A stretch of DNA of 64,000 nt from Streptomyces sp. NBC_00457 (GCF_036014015.1 NZ_CP107905.1:7626001-7690000); one strand, 5' to 3'. Shown: positions 15,699 to 24,253, counted from the first letter of the stretch. Translations and numbers: made by a program. The notes: generated from the sequence alone by a model not told the origin.

Positions 15699-16028
15699 CG
15701 GCCACCCGGGGTGACCCGCGGGACAGTGCCACAGAAAGCAAACCGCCCAGCGTTCAGGCGCTGGGTAAGGGTGAAACGGTGGTGTAAGAGACCACCAGCG
15801 CCTGAGGTGACTCAGGCGGCTAGGTAAACCCCACCCGGAGCAAGGTCAAGAGGAGCCGCCTCTTCGAAAAGAAGAGCGACTCTGCGCGGACGTCCGAGGG
15901 CTGCCCGCCCGAGTCCGCGGGTAGACCGCACGAGACCGGCGGCAACGCCGGTCCTAGATGGATGGCCGTCGCTCCAGGGTCCGCGAGGACCCCGGAGGAC
16001 AGAACCCGGCGTACAGCCCGACTCGTCT
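15613..16028 (+). ncRNA. rnpB: RNase P RNA (type A, actinobacterial)
   Basis: About 416 nt with the hallmarks of bacterial RNase P RNA. The 5' strand of P1 (AGACGAGCCGGGC) pairs with the 3' end (GCCCGACTCGTCT). The universally conserved CR-I block is GAGGAACGTCCGGGCTCC. It is followed by CAGGGTGGTGGCTAACGGCC, the AGAAAGCAAACCGCC block, AGGGTGAAACGGTGGTGTAA, GAGACC and ACAGAACCCGGCGTACAG near the end. It is the catalytic RNA that matures tRNA 5' ends. The ends are set by P1 pairing and could be off by a few bases. Its 3' end recurs twice downstream, suggesting use as an attachment site. Confidence 0.96.
16005..16027 (+). other. Candidate attachment core att1 (3' end of rnpB)
   Basis: The last 23 nt of rnpB include the block CGTACAGCCCGACTCGTC. 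The same block occurs with one change at 27621-27638 and more diverged at 22021-22038, all in the same orientation. RNA-gene 3' ends are common integrase targets. No integrase gene is visible, so the role is inferred from the repeats. Confidence 0.6.
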
Positions 16029-16042
16029 GTCGGCAGGGCTCT

Positions 16043-16064
16043 GACCTGGGCTTATGGCCCGGTC
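16043..16064 (+). terminator. Terminator hairpin after rnpB
   Basis: GACC and GGGC pair with GCCC and GGTC around a TTATG loop, followed by GGGGCCTTTTCCC. A diverged copy with the same TTAT loop follows the second rnpB-end repeat at about 22055-22075. Confidence 0.6.
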
Positions 16065-16220
16065 GGGGCCTTTTCCCGCGTTCGGGCCCATCCCGCTTCT
16101 GCCTGCGAGTTCCCGGGAGTTCCGGGAGTTCCCGCGCCAGTGTGCAGAGGGACTTCGCGGGGACTTCGCGCCGCAGGGCGGAGCCGGCACGGTCAGTACG
16201 CTCCGTAGCGCAATGCCGGC

Positions 16221-17009
16221 TCAAGCTGCGATGTCGGCTTCGGGCTGGAGGGCAGGGCCGAGCAGTAGACCCCCGTCCAGGACGAATTCGGAGCCCGTGG
16301 CGAAAGACGCGTCCTGGGAGGTGATGAAGAGCAACAGGCGGGTGATGTCGGCGGGTTCGGCCAGGCGGGGGATGGCGAAGGGGGCGGGTGAATAGAAGTC
16401 GGCGATGGCCGGCTGGCCTGCGACGGTGGGTTCGTTGATCAGCGGTGTGGAGACGACGCCGGGGTGGATCGAGTTGACCCGGATGTTGTCCCGTCCCAGC
16501 TCCAGCGCGGCCGTCTTGGTCAGCCCGCGCACGGCCCACTTGCTGGCGGTGTAGGGGGCGTAGAAAGCCGTGCCTACGTGGGCCATGGTCGAGGCGATGT
16601 TGACGATGGTTCCGCCGCCGCCCCTGCGCATCGACGGAGCCACAGCCCTGATGCCGAGGAACTGACCGGTGACGTTGACACTGAAGGTCTGCTCCCAGGC
16701 ACGGAGTTCGGTGTGTTCGATAGGGGCCGCCGGGTTCTGGACGCCCGCGTTGTTCACCAGGATGCTGACCGGCCCGAAGTGGCCTTCGACTTCGCGCACC
16801 GCCGCCGCCCAGTCGTCCTCGCTGGCGACATCCAGGTGAACGGACAGAGCCCGATGACCGAGCTGAGCAGCGAGTTCGCGGCCGGCGTCGTCGTCGCGGC
16901 CGGCGATGACGACGTTCGCCCCCTCGGCGTGGTAGCCCCGCACATGGCTGCTGCCCATGCCGCCGCTGCCGCCCGTGACGATGACGGTCTGGCCCTCGAA
17001 GCGTCCCAT
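16221..17009 (-). CDS. SDR-family oxidoreductase
   Basis: A 262-aa classical short-chain dehydrogenase. The cofactor motif TGGSGGMGS is near residue 12, and AGRDDD at the end of strand 2 suggests NAD preference. NNAGV is near 88, and the catalytic Ser and YxxxK are in NIASTM and YTASKWAVRG near 137-155. The C-terminal FVLDGGLLL is family-typical. It is divergent from a TetR gene, with two perfect palindromes in the 122-bp gap, so the TetR protein most likely represses it. It is the first gene of accessory cassette 1 after rnpB. The substrate is unknown. Confidence 0.9.
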   Translation of the reverse strand: MGRFEGQTVIVTGGSGGMGSSHVRGYHAEGANVVIAGRDDDAGRELAAQLGHRALSVHLDVASEDDWAAAVREVEGHFGPVSILVNNAGVQNPAAPIEHTELRAWEQTFSVNVTGQFLGIRAVAPSMRRGGGGTIVNIASTMAHVGTAFYAPYTASKWAVRGLTKTAALELGRDNIRVNSIHPGVVSTPLINEPTVAGQPAIADFYSPAPFAIPRLAEPADITRLLLFITSQDASFATGSEFVLDGGLLLGPALQPEADIAA

Positions 17010-17036
17010 GATGCGTCCTTCCAGGTTTGCATGAAT

Positions 17037-17056
17037 GGTGAGTCGAGTGACTCACC
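17037..17056. promoter_or_regulatory. TetR operator 1
   Basis: Perfect dyad GGTGAGTC / GACTCACC with a 4-nt spacer (GAGT), 28 bp upstream of the SDR start. It is nearly identical to the second site at 17084-17107. Confidence 0.8.
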
Positions 17057-17083
17057 TCCTCTCTCAAGGTAAGAGCGGAACTA

Positions 17084-17107
17084 GAGGTGAGTCAAGTGAC
17101 TCACCTC
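17084..17107. promoter_or_regulatory. TetR operator 2
   Basis: Perfect dyad GAGGTGAGTC / GACTCACCTC with spacer AAGT, 25 bp upstream of the TetR start. The centres of the two sites are 49 bp apart. Confidence 0.8.
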
Positions 17108-17131
17108 GCAGCGAGGGGCATACTGGAGGGC

Positions 17132-17782
17132 ATGACGGCACAGCCTTCGGAATACCACCGGCGCGTGGCGGCGCAGAAGCGGACGGCCATCGTCGAGGCA
17201 GCGACGAAGCTGTTCCTCGACTCCGGCTACGACGGCACCTCGCTGGCCCGTATCGCCGAGGAGGCCGGAGTGTCGAGGGCGACTCTGTTCAAGCAGTTCA
17301 CCACCAAGGCGGCCCTGTTCGAGGCGATCGTCACCGAACACTGGAAGGTCGACGACGAGGAGGCGCCACTTCCCGAGCCGGGCAACCTCCGCGCAGGGCT
17401 CGAGGTCCTCGGACGCCGGTACGTTGCGCTGCTCACGCGGCCCGGCATGGCCGCCCTCCACCGCATCGTCATCGCCGAGGTGCCGCGCTTCCCGGAGCTC
17501 GGCGCGACCCAGTTCAAGCTCGGCAAGATGCCCTACTTCGAATCGGTCCGCCGCTACCTGGCAGCGGAAAACGCCGCCGGTACAGCCGTGCTCGACGATG
17601 CGGAGATGGCAGCGACCCAATTCCTTGGGATGATCTCCAACTACGTGTTCTGGCCGCGGATGCTGCTCGCCCGCTGGGAACCCGACGACTCCTCCGTCAT
17701 GAACGCGGTCGATCAAGCGGTGCAGACCATGCTCGCCCGATACGGGGCGCCGGGACTCGCGGCACCTGAGACGCCTGAGTGA
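17132..17782 (+). CDS. TetR-family repressor
   Basis: A 216-aa regulator. The N-terminal TetR helix-turn-helix covers residues about 15-60, with GTSLARIAEEAGVSRATLFKQF as the DNA-reading part. The C-terminal ligand-binding half resembles the TetR_C_33/AefR-like type (LTRPGMAALHRIVIAEVPRF near residue 105). ATG at 17132 has GGAGGG upstream; in-frame codons before it run through the operator region. It is divergent from the SDR gene and flanked by two matching operators, so it likely represses itself and the SDR gene. The inducer is unknown. Confidence 0.92.
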   Translation: MTAQPSEYHRRVAAQKRTAIVEAATKLFLDSGYDGTSLARIAEEAGVSRATLFKQFTTKAALFEAIVTEHWKVDDEEAPLPEPGNLRAGLEVLGRRYVALLTRPGMAALHRIVIAEVPRFPELGATQFKLGKMPYFESVRRYLAAENAAGTAVLDDAEMAATQFLGMISNYVFWPRMLLARWEPDDSSVMNAVDQAVQTMLARYGAPGLAAPETPE

Positions 17783-17854
17783 GTGGGGAGGTGCGCGACT
17801 CCCAGGAGCAGCACGGTCTCCCTCGCCACGACACTCGCGGGTCATCATCGGCCC

Positions 17855-18241
17855 ATGCGCTACAAAAACAGCACTCTGAAGATCATCGCGCCTCTTGTGG
17901 GTGCGGCCGCAGTGGTGGCCTGTCAGCAGGCGCCTGGGGAACGAGCTGGGGAACAACAGGGCCCCGGTGTGCCGGTGACGTACGTCGGGATGTGGGTCAC
18001 CGCGGACAATCACATCCGGCAGGAACTCCTCCCGAACGGTCGTTACGACGAGGCTCGGGGCGGGCGCGGAAGCGCGTATACCGGCCGCTACTGGGTGAAC
18101 GGAAATCACATCGAGTACGCGGACGACACGGGTTTCACCGCCGACGGAGAGTTCGAGGGCGACATCCTTCACCACGGTGGCTACGTCTTCTACCGCGAGG
18201 ACAGCCCGGCCCACCGCAAGGCCACCGGCAAAGACGCATGA
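17855..18241 (+). CDS. Lipoprotein with Atu4866-like domain
   Basis: A 128-aa secreted lipoprotein. Residues 1-23 form a signal with lipobox AAVVAC, so Cys23 should be lipidated. Residues about 42-120 match the Atu4866 fold known from Agrobacterium: GMWVTADNHIRQELLPNGRY, then GRYWVNGNHIEYADDTGFTADG, a small beta-barrel of unknown function. The ATG at 17855 is chosen because the signal peptide begins there; the upstream frame has no such feature. It sits between the TetR and XRE genes in cassette 1, close enough to the TetR stop (72 bp) to share a transcript. Confidence 0.8.
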   Translation: MRYKNSTLKIIAPLVGAAAVVACQQAPGERAGEQQGPGVPVTYVGMWVTADNHIRQELLPNGRYDEARGGRGSAYTGRYWVNGNHIEYADDTGFTADGEFEGDILHHGGYVFYREDSPAHRKATGKDA

Positions 18242-18348
18242 GGGAGCAACCCAGCCGCAGCTTCTGTCCGTCATCGGCACCAGCCTAGGAGTATCGCGGC
18301 CACCTTGGGCTGCTGCGTCGGACGTGCGGCGGGACTACCGTCGATGGC

Positions 18349-19218
18349 ATGGACAGCGACAACCTTCTGGGGCAGTTTCTGCGAGCTCGACGCGGCCTTG
18401 TGCGGCCCGAGGAACAGGGCGTTCCCGTGATTGGCCACCGCCGCGTGGCGGGTCTGCGCCGGGAGGAAGTGGCCATGCTGTCCGGGCTGAGCACCGACTA
18501 CTACGTGCGCCTGGAACAGGGCCGCGAGAGGAATCCGTCGGTGCAGGTGGTCGACGCGCTGGCCCGCACGCTGATGCTGGACGACGAAGGGATCGCCCAT
18601 CTGCACCAGCTGGCCCGGCCCATGCCGGGACGCTCCCGCAAGAGCACCCGGCGCCAGCCGGTCAGCCCCTCGCTGCTGCAGATGATGAACGGCTGGACCG
18701 ACACCCCTGCCGTGATCCTGGGGCGTTGTATGGACGTACTGGCGCACAACGCCCTGGGCGGCGCCCTGTTCGCCGGCCACACCTACAGCGGGGACCTGAT
18801 GCGGCTCGTCTTCCTCGACCCCGACGCCCGGGACTTCTACCCGGACTGGGACCGGGTCGCCGCCAACACGGTCGGCGGTCTGCGCGAGGCGGCGGGAACC
18901 GACTACGACGACCCGCAGTTGATCGAGCTGGTCGGCGAACTGTCGCTCAAGAGCGAAGAGTTCCGCAGGCTGTGGGCGCGTCATGACATCCGCCAGAAGA
19001 GGCACGAGACCAAACGCTTCCGGCACCCGGTCGTCGGCGAACTCACCCTGGCCTACGAGTCGTTGACCATCAACAGCGCCCCGGGTCAGCAACTGGTCGT
19101 CTACCAGGCCGAGCCCGCCGGCCCCTCCGCCCACGCACTGTCACTGCTCGGCAGCCTCACCGCGACGGAGACGGCGCGGAATTCGGATTCCGCGCAACAG
19201 GACATCACCACAGACTGA
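18349..19218 (+). CDS. XRE-family regulator with MmyB-like ligand-binding domain
   Basis: A 289-aa regulator. Residues about 8-75 are an XRE helix-turn-helix (RVAGLRREEVAMLSGLSTDY followed by YVRLEQGRERNPS). Residues about 105-265 form the MmyB-type PAS-like domain (WTDTPAVILGRCMDVLAHN and FRHPVVGELTLAYESL). MmyB-like proteins bind fatty-acid-like ligands and usually control a neighbouring dehydrogenase gene. The SDR gene at 19407 is the nearest candidate but is convergent. The ATG at 18349 is the first in frame and fits family N-termini. Confidence 0.9.
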   Translation: MDSDNLLGQFLRARRGLVRPEEQGVPVIGHRRVAGLRREEVAMLSGLSTDYYVRLEQGRERNPSVQVVDALARTLMLDDEGIAHLHQLARPMPGRSRKSTRRQPVSPSLLQMMNGWTDTPAVILGRCMDVLAHNALGGALFAGHTYSGDLMRLVFLDPDARDFYPDWDRVAANTVGGLREAAGTDYDDPQLIELVGELSLKSEEFRRLWARHDIRQKRHETKRFRHPVVGELTLAYESLTINSAPGQQLVVYQAEPAGPSAHALSLLGSLTATETARNSDSAQQDITTD

Positions 19219-19300
19219 CCGGCCTCACCCGACCGCCATTCCTTGAAGTCCGCCGCGCCCGTCCGCCGCGCCCGTACGCCGCGGTGTCTACGGTCGAGCG

Positions 19301-19435
19301 ATGAGCGAAGCAGTACGCTCGGCCGTTCATGACTCCACGCCGTCGGCGGGGAACCAACCGGTCCGCGGGGCCGCCGACGGCCGCCTGTCCGCCGACGGCC
19401 GCGCCGCTACGGCCGCTGCCGCGCGGGCCGGATGA
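19301..19435 (+). pseudogene. Possible truncated N-terminus of a lost gene
   Basis: A 44-codon frame begins ATG at 19301 with MSEAVRSAVHDSTPSAGNQP and stops at 19433-19435, antisense to the end of the SDR gene. The N-terminus resembles the cytoplasmic leader of MFS exporters, but no membrane segment follows. It may be a remnant left where cassette cargo was exchanged. Equally it may be chance. Confidence 0.25.
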
Positions 19436-20168
19436 CCATCTCGTTGACGTCGACATCCGCCGGCTGGCCGATCGCGTAGGAGATCGCACGAGCAATGGCA
19501 TCGGGCGGGATGGCAGCCGAGCGGTAGGTCTTCATCGCCGCCGCGGCTCCCGGTTCGGTGATGGTGTCGGCCAGTTCGGACTCGACGACGCCGGGTGAGA
19601 CGGTGGTGACCCTGATGAACGGCTCGGCCTCCTGCCGCAGGCCTTCGGTGATCGCCCGGGCCGCGTACTTCGTGGCGCAGTACACCGCGGCCGTGGGGAC
19701 CACGGAGTAGGCGCCGACCGACGCGATGGTGATGAAGTGCCCGCTGCTCTGGCGCTGGAAGTGCGGCATGGCCGCGGCGATGCCGTGCAGCAGCCCGTTG
19801 ACGTTGACGTTGATCATCCGGTCCCACTCGTCCACCAGCAGCGAGTCCAGGCGCGACAGCGGCATCACACCGGCGTTGTTGACCATCACGTCGATATGCC
19901 CCTGATCGGCAACCGTCTCGTCGACGAACCTGGCCACGTCGGCCCGGTCGGTGACGTCGAGACGGCGTACGTCGATGCTGCCGCCGTCAGCTCGGATGCT
20001 CTTGGCCAGGCTGGTCAGCCGATCCTCCCGACGCCCACCGGCAACGACGTGATGCCCTTCCGCGGCAAGCCGCCTGGCGATGCCTTCACCGATGCCACTC
20101 GTGGCACCCGTGACGAGCACGACCTTGCGGCCGCCCTGCTCTGTGGTCCGAGACGTTGTCCGTGTCAC
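19407..20168 (-). CDS. SDR-family oxidoreductase
   Basis: A 253-aa classical short-chain dehydrogenase. TGATSGIGEG is near residue 20. GGRRED after strand 2 suggests NADP use. NNAGV is near 95, the catalytic Ser is in IASVGAY near 145, and YCATKYAARA near 159. It is of the type often annotated as clavaldehyde dehydrogenase/YdfG-like. The start is the GTG at 20168, which begins a 15-residue Thr/Arg-rich leader before the first strand; no better start is seen. It lies between the XRE gene and the ATPase gene. The substrate is unknown. Confidence 0.88.
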   Translation of the reverse strand: MTRTTSRTTEQGGRKVVLVTGATSGIGEGIARRLAAEGHHVVAGGRREDRLTSLAKSIRADGGSIDVRRLDVTDRADVARFVDETVADQGHIDVMVNNAGVMPLSRLDSLLVDEWDRMINVNVNGLLHGIAAAMPHFQRQSSGHFITIASVGAYSVVPTAAVYCATKYAARAITEGLRQEAEPFIRVTTVSPGVVESELADTITEPGAAAAMKTYRSAAIPPDAIARAISYAIGQPADVDVNEMVIRPARQRP

Positions 20169-20365
20169 GGCGTCCTCCTTGTCCAGTCAGGGCCCAAGCC
20201 CCGTCGGCACTTCGTTCACCTGCGAACTTGCCGTGTTTTGGAGGGCGGGAGAAGGCCGGGATCTTCCTAGGAGCCCCGCACCCACCACCTGACGTCGGCT
20301 CGCGATGTCAGGTCCGGCCTGACGGGCTGCGGCAGGGCCATTTTCCATCGTCGAGGACATCCAAG

Positions 20366-20380
20366 GTAGATTTAATCTAC
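20366..20380. promoter_or_regulatory. Palindromic operator before the DUF234-type ATPase
   Basis: GTAGATTTAATCTAC is a perfect 7-bp-arm palindrome around one T, 40 bp before the ATG at 20420. It is strikingly AT-rich for this genome. The following bases (CTACGTAAGACGTTGCCTACG) repeat the half-site CTACG. Confidence 0.65.
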
Positions 20381-20419
20381 GTAAGACGTTGCCTACGTTT
20401 ATCTCTAAGAGGACCGCCG

Positions 20420-21856
20420 ATGGACTTCAAAGGCAGAGCGGCCGATCTCGATTTGTTGAGCCAGCAGCTCGGGTTGGTGATCGAAGGCGCGGGAGGCACC
20501 CGAGGGCAGGCCGTGATCATGACCGGGCGGCGGCGTGTGGGGAAGTCCCGTCTGGTTCAGGAGTTCTGCGACCGGTCCGGGGTTCCGTACGTGGTGTTCC
20601 AGGCGACCCGGGGCCGTAATGCCGTGGCCGAGCGGGCGGACTTCACCGCGGCGCTGGCGCAGTCCGCCGCTCTGCCGGGAGCGGAGCTGGTGGCGGGGTT
20701 GCAGGCCGCGGACTGGAATCAGGCGCTGCGCTCACTGGCCATCGCGCTACCGGACGACGCCCCGAGCATCGCTGTGATCGACGAGGTGCCGTGGCTGGTG
20801 GAGCAGGACGCGGAGTTCGAGGGGGCGCTGCAGACGGTCTGGGACCGTCATCTCTCCGCCAAGCCGGTCCTGCTCGTCCTGGTCGGCAGTGACATGTCGG
20901 TGATGGAGGCCCTGCAGTCCTACGGCCGTCCGTTCTTCGGGCGGGCGACGAAGATGACCGTCCAGCCGCTGCACCTGGCCGATGTGCAGGCGATGACGGA
21001 ACTCGACGCAGCAAACGCGGTGGACGCGTTGCTGATCACGGGAGGCTTTCCGGAGATCGTCCAGTCGTGGCGGCCGGGGATGAGCCGGGCGGACTTCCTG
21101 CGGGCGGCGGTGAACAACCCGCTGTCGCCGTTGCTGGTAGCGGGTGAGCTGTCGCTCCTCGGGGAGTTTCCCGAAGCTTCGCTGTCGCGGGCGGTGCTGG
21201 AGGCGGTGGGCAGTGGCGAGCGGACCTTCTCCGCCATCGCCGCCCAGGCCGGCGGGGCGGGAGCGCTGCCGTCGGGCACGCTGTCTCCGTTGCTGAACAC
21301 CCTGCAGGCCAAGCGGGTCCTGGCGGCCGACCTGCCCCTGTCCGGGAAGGCCGACACCAAGAACAAGCGCTACCGCATCGCCGATCCGTACCTGCGGTTC
21401 TGGCTGGCCTTCCTGCAGCGAGGAATCCCGCTCATCGAACGCGGCCGTGGCGATCTGGCCCTGGAGCGCATCGAGCGCTCATGGACGACCTGGCGGGGAC
21501 GCGCCGTCGAGCCGGTCGTTCGCGAGTCACTCCTACGGTTGCTGCCCGACGAGCACTGGCCTGAGACAGAGGCGGTGGGCGGTTGGTGGAACCGGCAGAA
21601 CAACCCCGAGGTCGACCTGATCGGCGCGGACCGCGAACCCGTGGCGGGCGCGGTGCACTTCGTCGGCTCCATCAAGTGGCTGGAGTCCCAGCCTTTCGGC
21701 AGACGTGAATACGACACTCTCGTCCGGGACGTGCCGGCCGTACCCGGCGCCGGCCCGGACACCCCGCTGGTCGCAGTGTCCCGCAGCGGCGTGACCGACG
21801 ATCTTCCCCTTGCGGCGCACTGGGGACCCGAAGAACTGGTACGGGCTTGGCAGTAG
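20420..21856 (+). CDS. ATP-binding protein of the archaeal-ATPase/DUF234 type
   Basis: A 478-aa protein. The STAND-like AAA ATPase domain has Walker A GRRRVGKSRLVQEF near residue 36 and Walker B SIAVIDEVPWL near 116. A helical region follows, then a winged helix near 260-330 (YRIADPYLRFWLAFL). The C-terminal DUF234 domain has a PD-(D/E)XK-like signature, NPEVDLIG near 395 with GSIKW near 414, so it may be a nuclease. Family members are common in archaea and sporadic in Streptomyces; their role is unproven. ATG at 20420 has AAGAGGA before it. It is the last gene of cassette 1. Confidence 0.85.
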   Translation: MDFKGRAADLDLLSQQLGLVIEGAGGTRGQAVIMTGRRRVGKSRLVQEFCDRSGVPYVVFQATRGRNAVAERADFTAALAQSAALPGAELVAGLQAADWNQALRSLAIALPDDAPSIAVIDEVPWLVEQDAEFEGALQTVWDRHLSAKPVLLVLVGSDMSVMEALQSYGRPFFGRATKMTVQPLHLADVQAMTELDAANAVDALLITGGFPEIVQSWRPGMSRADFLRAAVNNPLSPLLVAGELSLLGEFPEASLSRAVLEAVGSGERTFSAIAAQAGGAGALPSGTLSPLLNTLQAKRVLAADLPLSGKADTKNKRYRIADPYLRFWLAFLQRGIPLIERGRGDLALERIERSWTTWRGRAVEPVVRESLLRLLPDEHWPETEAVGGWWNRQNNPEVDLIGADREPVAGAVHFVGSIKWLESQPFGRREYDTLVRDVPAVPGAGPDTPLVAVSRSGVTDDLPLAAHWGPEELVRAWQ

Positions 21857-21946
21857 CCGGGGGCGCGGCACAGGGTTCGTATTTCAGGGGGTGGTGCGCG
21901 GAAGGCATGTCGTGAGCGGATGGTTTCCATAGACTTGCTCGCGGTT

Positions 21947-22038
21947 TGCACGGCTACTGGTCAGGCGGAACATCGACGCAGCTCAGAGGTCGATTTCAGT
22001 AGTACGGGACCTATCCCCGGCGTATAGCCCGGCCCGCC
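21947..22038 (+). repeat. Cassette right-end repeat R1 with candidate att2
   Basis: About 92 bp that align end to end, with a single 1-bp gap, with 27546-27638. Shared blocks include TGCACG, CAGGCGGAAC, GCAG-TCAGA and CGTATAGCCCG. The last 23 bp (22016-22038) are a diverged copy of the rnpB 3' end. Confidence 0.65.
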
Positions 22039-22155
22039 TGCCTTCGGTGTTCTGACCGGGACTTATGGCCTGGTCGGGGCCCTTCTCGTGTCTGTACGCT
22101 TCCTGCTTCCACCTGGGAATTCCCGGGAGCTCCCGCGGCAGTGTGCCCGTGTTGT
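22039..22155 (+). repeat. Cassette left-end repeat L2 (resembles the sequence after rnpB)
   Basis: It matches 16028-16150: TCTGACC, CTTATGGCC, GGTCGGGGCC, TTCCCGGGAG and CAGTGTGC occur in the same order and spacing. It includes the counterpart of the rnpB terminator. The rest of 21857-22274 shows no gene. Confidence 0.65.
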
Positions 22156-22274
22156 GCAGGCAAGTCCCGGATGCGTTGCTGCACTTCTCGAATCGGCGTG
22201 AACTCGGCAAGGTCCTGGGCCCACCGGGAGGCGCTGACGGCCCGCCCCCAAGGGACAGGTCATCGTGATGCCGC

Positions 22275-22748
22275 TCAGCGTGAGGCGCCCTCGGGCCACA
22301 ACACCCGTACGGGGACGCCGTTGCGTTCGGCGTAGTTCACGACGTCCGCCGTCCCGCCGTAGCCCCGCGCGGGTTTCCCGTCCCACACGGCCAGCAGCTC
22401 ATCCACCAGGCCGACGAGGATTTCGCTGCCCGCCTGGTGGGCCTCGGACGTCGACTCGCTCATGCCGGTTTCGTGCACGTCGGCAGCCTGCCGGATCAGC
22501 TTGTCGTACGTGTCGTGATGCCACTCGGGGAGGCTGTCGCGGTACTCAGTGGCCGGAATGACGACTTCGAGGCGCCCGCCGTGCGCCAGGACCGCCTCCG
22601 CGAACCAGGCATCGGGACCGTCGGCGATGCACGAGACGGCGACCAGCTCTGAGGTGTCGTAGCCGCGTACCGCTGCGTCGAGCATCGCTCGCACACGTTC
22701 CTCGACCTCCGCGCTCAGCCCGCGGTGTCCCGTGATCCCCACCCGCAC
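22275..22748 (-). CDS. SLOG-like (TIR/MoCo-carrier-type Rossmann) protein
   Basis: A 157-aa single-domain protein beginning VRVGITGHRGL, the glycine/arginine loop that starts many SLOG-superfamily nucleotide-binding proteins. The second conserved block is ELVAVSCIADGPDAWFAEAVL near residue 33. ELLAVWDGKPARGYGGTADVV near 115 resembles the family's substrate-binding loop. GTG at 22748 has AAGGAGG 6 nt upstream. It is 11 bp after the XRE/TPR regulator in the same operon, divergent from the graspetide genes. It may sense or make a nucleotide signal for that cluster; this is inference. Confidence 0.75.
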   Translation of the reverse strand: MRVGITGHRGLSAEVEERVRAMLDAAVRGYDTSELVAVSCIADGPDAWFAEAVLAHGGRLEVVIPATEYRDSLPEWHHDTYDKLIRQAADVHETGMSESTSEAHQAGSEILVGLVDELLAVWDGKPARGYGGTADVVNYAERNGVPVRVLWPEGASR

Positions 22749-22759
22749 TGTGTACCTCC

Positions 22760-24013
22760 TTACAGGTAGACGCCGTGCAGTTGCTCGTCGAAGTCCCGTA
22801 CCACCTTGGGCGGTGCGGTGGTCGTGAGAGTACGGCGCATGGTGCGCGCCCGCTCCACGATCCGCCCCGACCGGTATTTGAGCCCGGTGTTCAGCGCGCG
22901 GGAGGCGAGGGCGAACGCCGCCTCGACGCGTCCTGAGGCGAGATGGCCGGAAGCGATGTCGAGCACCAGCAGGGCGCGCTGTTTCTCGTGGCCGGTGGCA
23001 AGCGCCTCGGTGTCCTCGGAGAGCACCCAGTCGGCGAGGCCGAGCCGTGCGCCGCAGGCCACTCGGGCGGCGGCGACCTTCGTTTCGGTGAAGGTGAACA
23101 CCCATGGCCATGGCGGCGGTTCTTGACCGTTCAGGGTTGCAACGGAGGCCCGTGACGATGTCAGCGACCGGTCGGCACGGCGTCGGTCTCCGACAGTCGC
23201 GTGTGCCAGGGCCTCGACGCTGGAGAGCCACGCGTCCGCGATGGCGGGGCGCTGGTCGCCGAGCGCGCGGCGGGCCTTCGCCGCGAGGTTCAGGCCCTGG
23301 ACGCCGTTACCCGCATAGGCCTCGAACTGGGCCAGACTGCCGGTCTGGTAGGCCATCAGCAGCGGATTGCCGGCCGCCTTGGCGGCCTTGATGGCGGAGC
23401 CGTACCAGGTGCGTGCGCTGCCGTTGTCGCCCATGTCCCACGCGAGCCACCCGGCGAGGCTTGCCGCCTCGCTGCCGACGGCCGCGAGGCGGGGACGCTG
23501 CTCGGCGCCCGCGTCGCGGGTGATGCTCTGGATCAGGCGCACGTGGGCGCGTACGGACTCCTCCAGGTCCCGGGAGGGGGTTGAGCCGTCGAGCCGCCTG
23601 TAGGCGGACGTGCTCAGACGGAGGGCTGCCGCCTGCCCACTGGTCGTGTCGGCTGCGTCGGGCAGTGCGGCCAGAGCTGGGGTCGCGGCCACGGCCACGG
23701 CCACGGCCCCGCCGAGGAAGCGGCGTCGGTCCACGTCGTCAGACCCGTCCTTCGCGTGTGTCTGGGGGTGGCTGTCGGCGAGTCCGACCAGTGTCGGCGG
23801 GATCTCCAGGTGTGCGGCAGCCGTCGCCAGAATGTCGGTGCTGTAGGCCGCGGTTCCCTTCTTCTCCAGACGGGACACGGCGGACTGGCTCATGCCCAGG
23901 GCCTGGCCCAAGGCAGTCTGCGTGATCCGCCGGTCGGTGCGGACGAGTTCGATCACCCGCCCGTAATTCCCGGCCCGGGATGCCTCTCGGATCGGCCTTG
24001 TCTGGAAATCCAC
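22760..24013 (-). CDS. XRE-family regulator with TPR-like domain (graspetide cluster)
   Basis: A 417-aa regulator. Residues about 20-75 are an XRE helix-turn-helix (ITQTALGQALGMSQSAVSRLEKKG). Residues about 95-120 include RRRFLGGAVAVAVAATPALAAL, which looks like a twin-arginine signal but sits inside the protein; the same odd feature is common in this Streptomyces family. The remainder is helical TPR-like repeats that probably bind a peptide or small molecule. The start is the GTG at 24013. It is divergent from the HATPase-tgm genes and is their likely regulator. Confidence 0.88.
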   Translation of the reverse strand: MDFQTRPIREASRAGNYGRVIELVRTDRRITQTALGQALGMSQSAVSRLEKKGTAAYSTDILATAAAHLEIPPTLVGLADSHPQTHAKDGSDDVDRRRFLGGAVAVAVAATPALAALPDAADTTSGQAAALRLSTSAYRRLDGSTPSRDLEESVRAHVRLIQSITRDAGAEQRPRLAAVGSEAASLAGWLAWDMGDNGSARTWYGSAIKAAKAAGNPLLMAYQTGSLAQFEAYAGNGVQGLNLAAKARRALGDQRPAIADAWLSSVEALAHATVGDRRRADRSLTSSRASVATLNGQEPPPWPWVFTFTETKVAAARVACGARLGLADWVLSEDTEALATGHEKQRALLVLDIASGHLASGRVEAAFALASRALNTGLKYRSGRIVERARTMRRTLTTTAPPKVVRDFDEQLHGVYL

Positions 24014-24078
24014 GACCTACCCCCACGCTACGAGTCTCCACGGCACCGCGCGTCTACCCCTACCCGCTGAGCGCATAT

Positions 24079-24088
24079 CCGCATGCGG
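24079..24088. promoter_or_regulatory. Candidate operator between the XRE gene and the tgm operon
   Basis: The perfect palindrome CCGCATGCGG is followed at once by a second CCGCATG (24092-24098) and preceded by GCGCATAT. The cluster of CGCAT elements lies 66 bp upstream of the XRE start and 166 bp upstream of the HATPase start. A TTGACT at 24128 could be a -35 for the tgm direction. Confidence 0.45.
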
Positions 24089-24253
24089 GTGCCGCATGTG
24101 TGATGGTCCCACGTCACACAGTGATCGTTGACTAGGTGTCAGCACAACGCCCGTCTCTCCAGCGGGAGTTCGGGCGCCTGTGCGACGGCGGTACGCCCCC
24201 AGTTCTTGGCCGGGGACGAACCGTCCCCCCGCACCCGGACCAAGGCGTGATCC

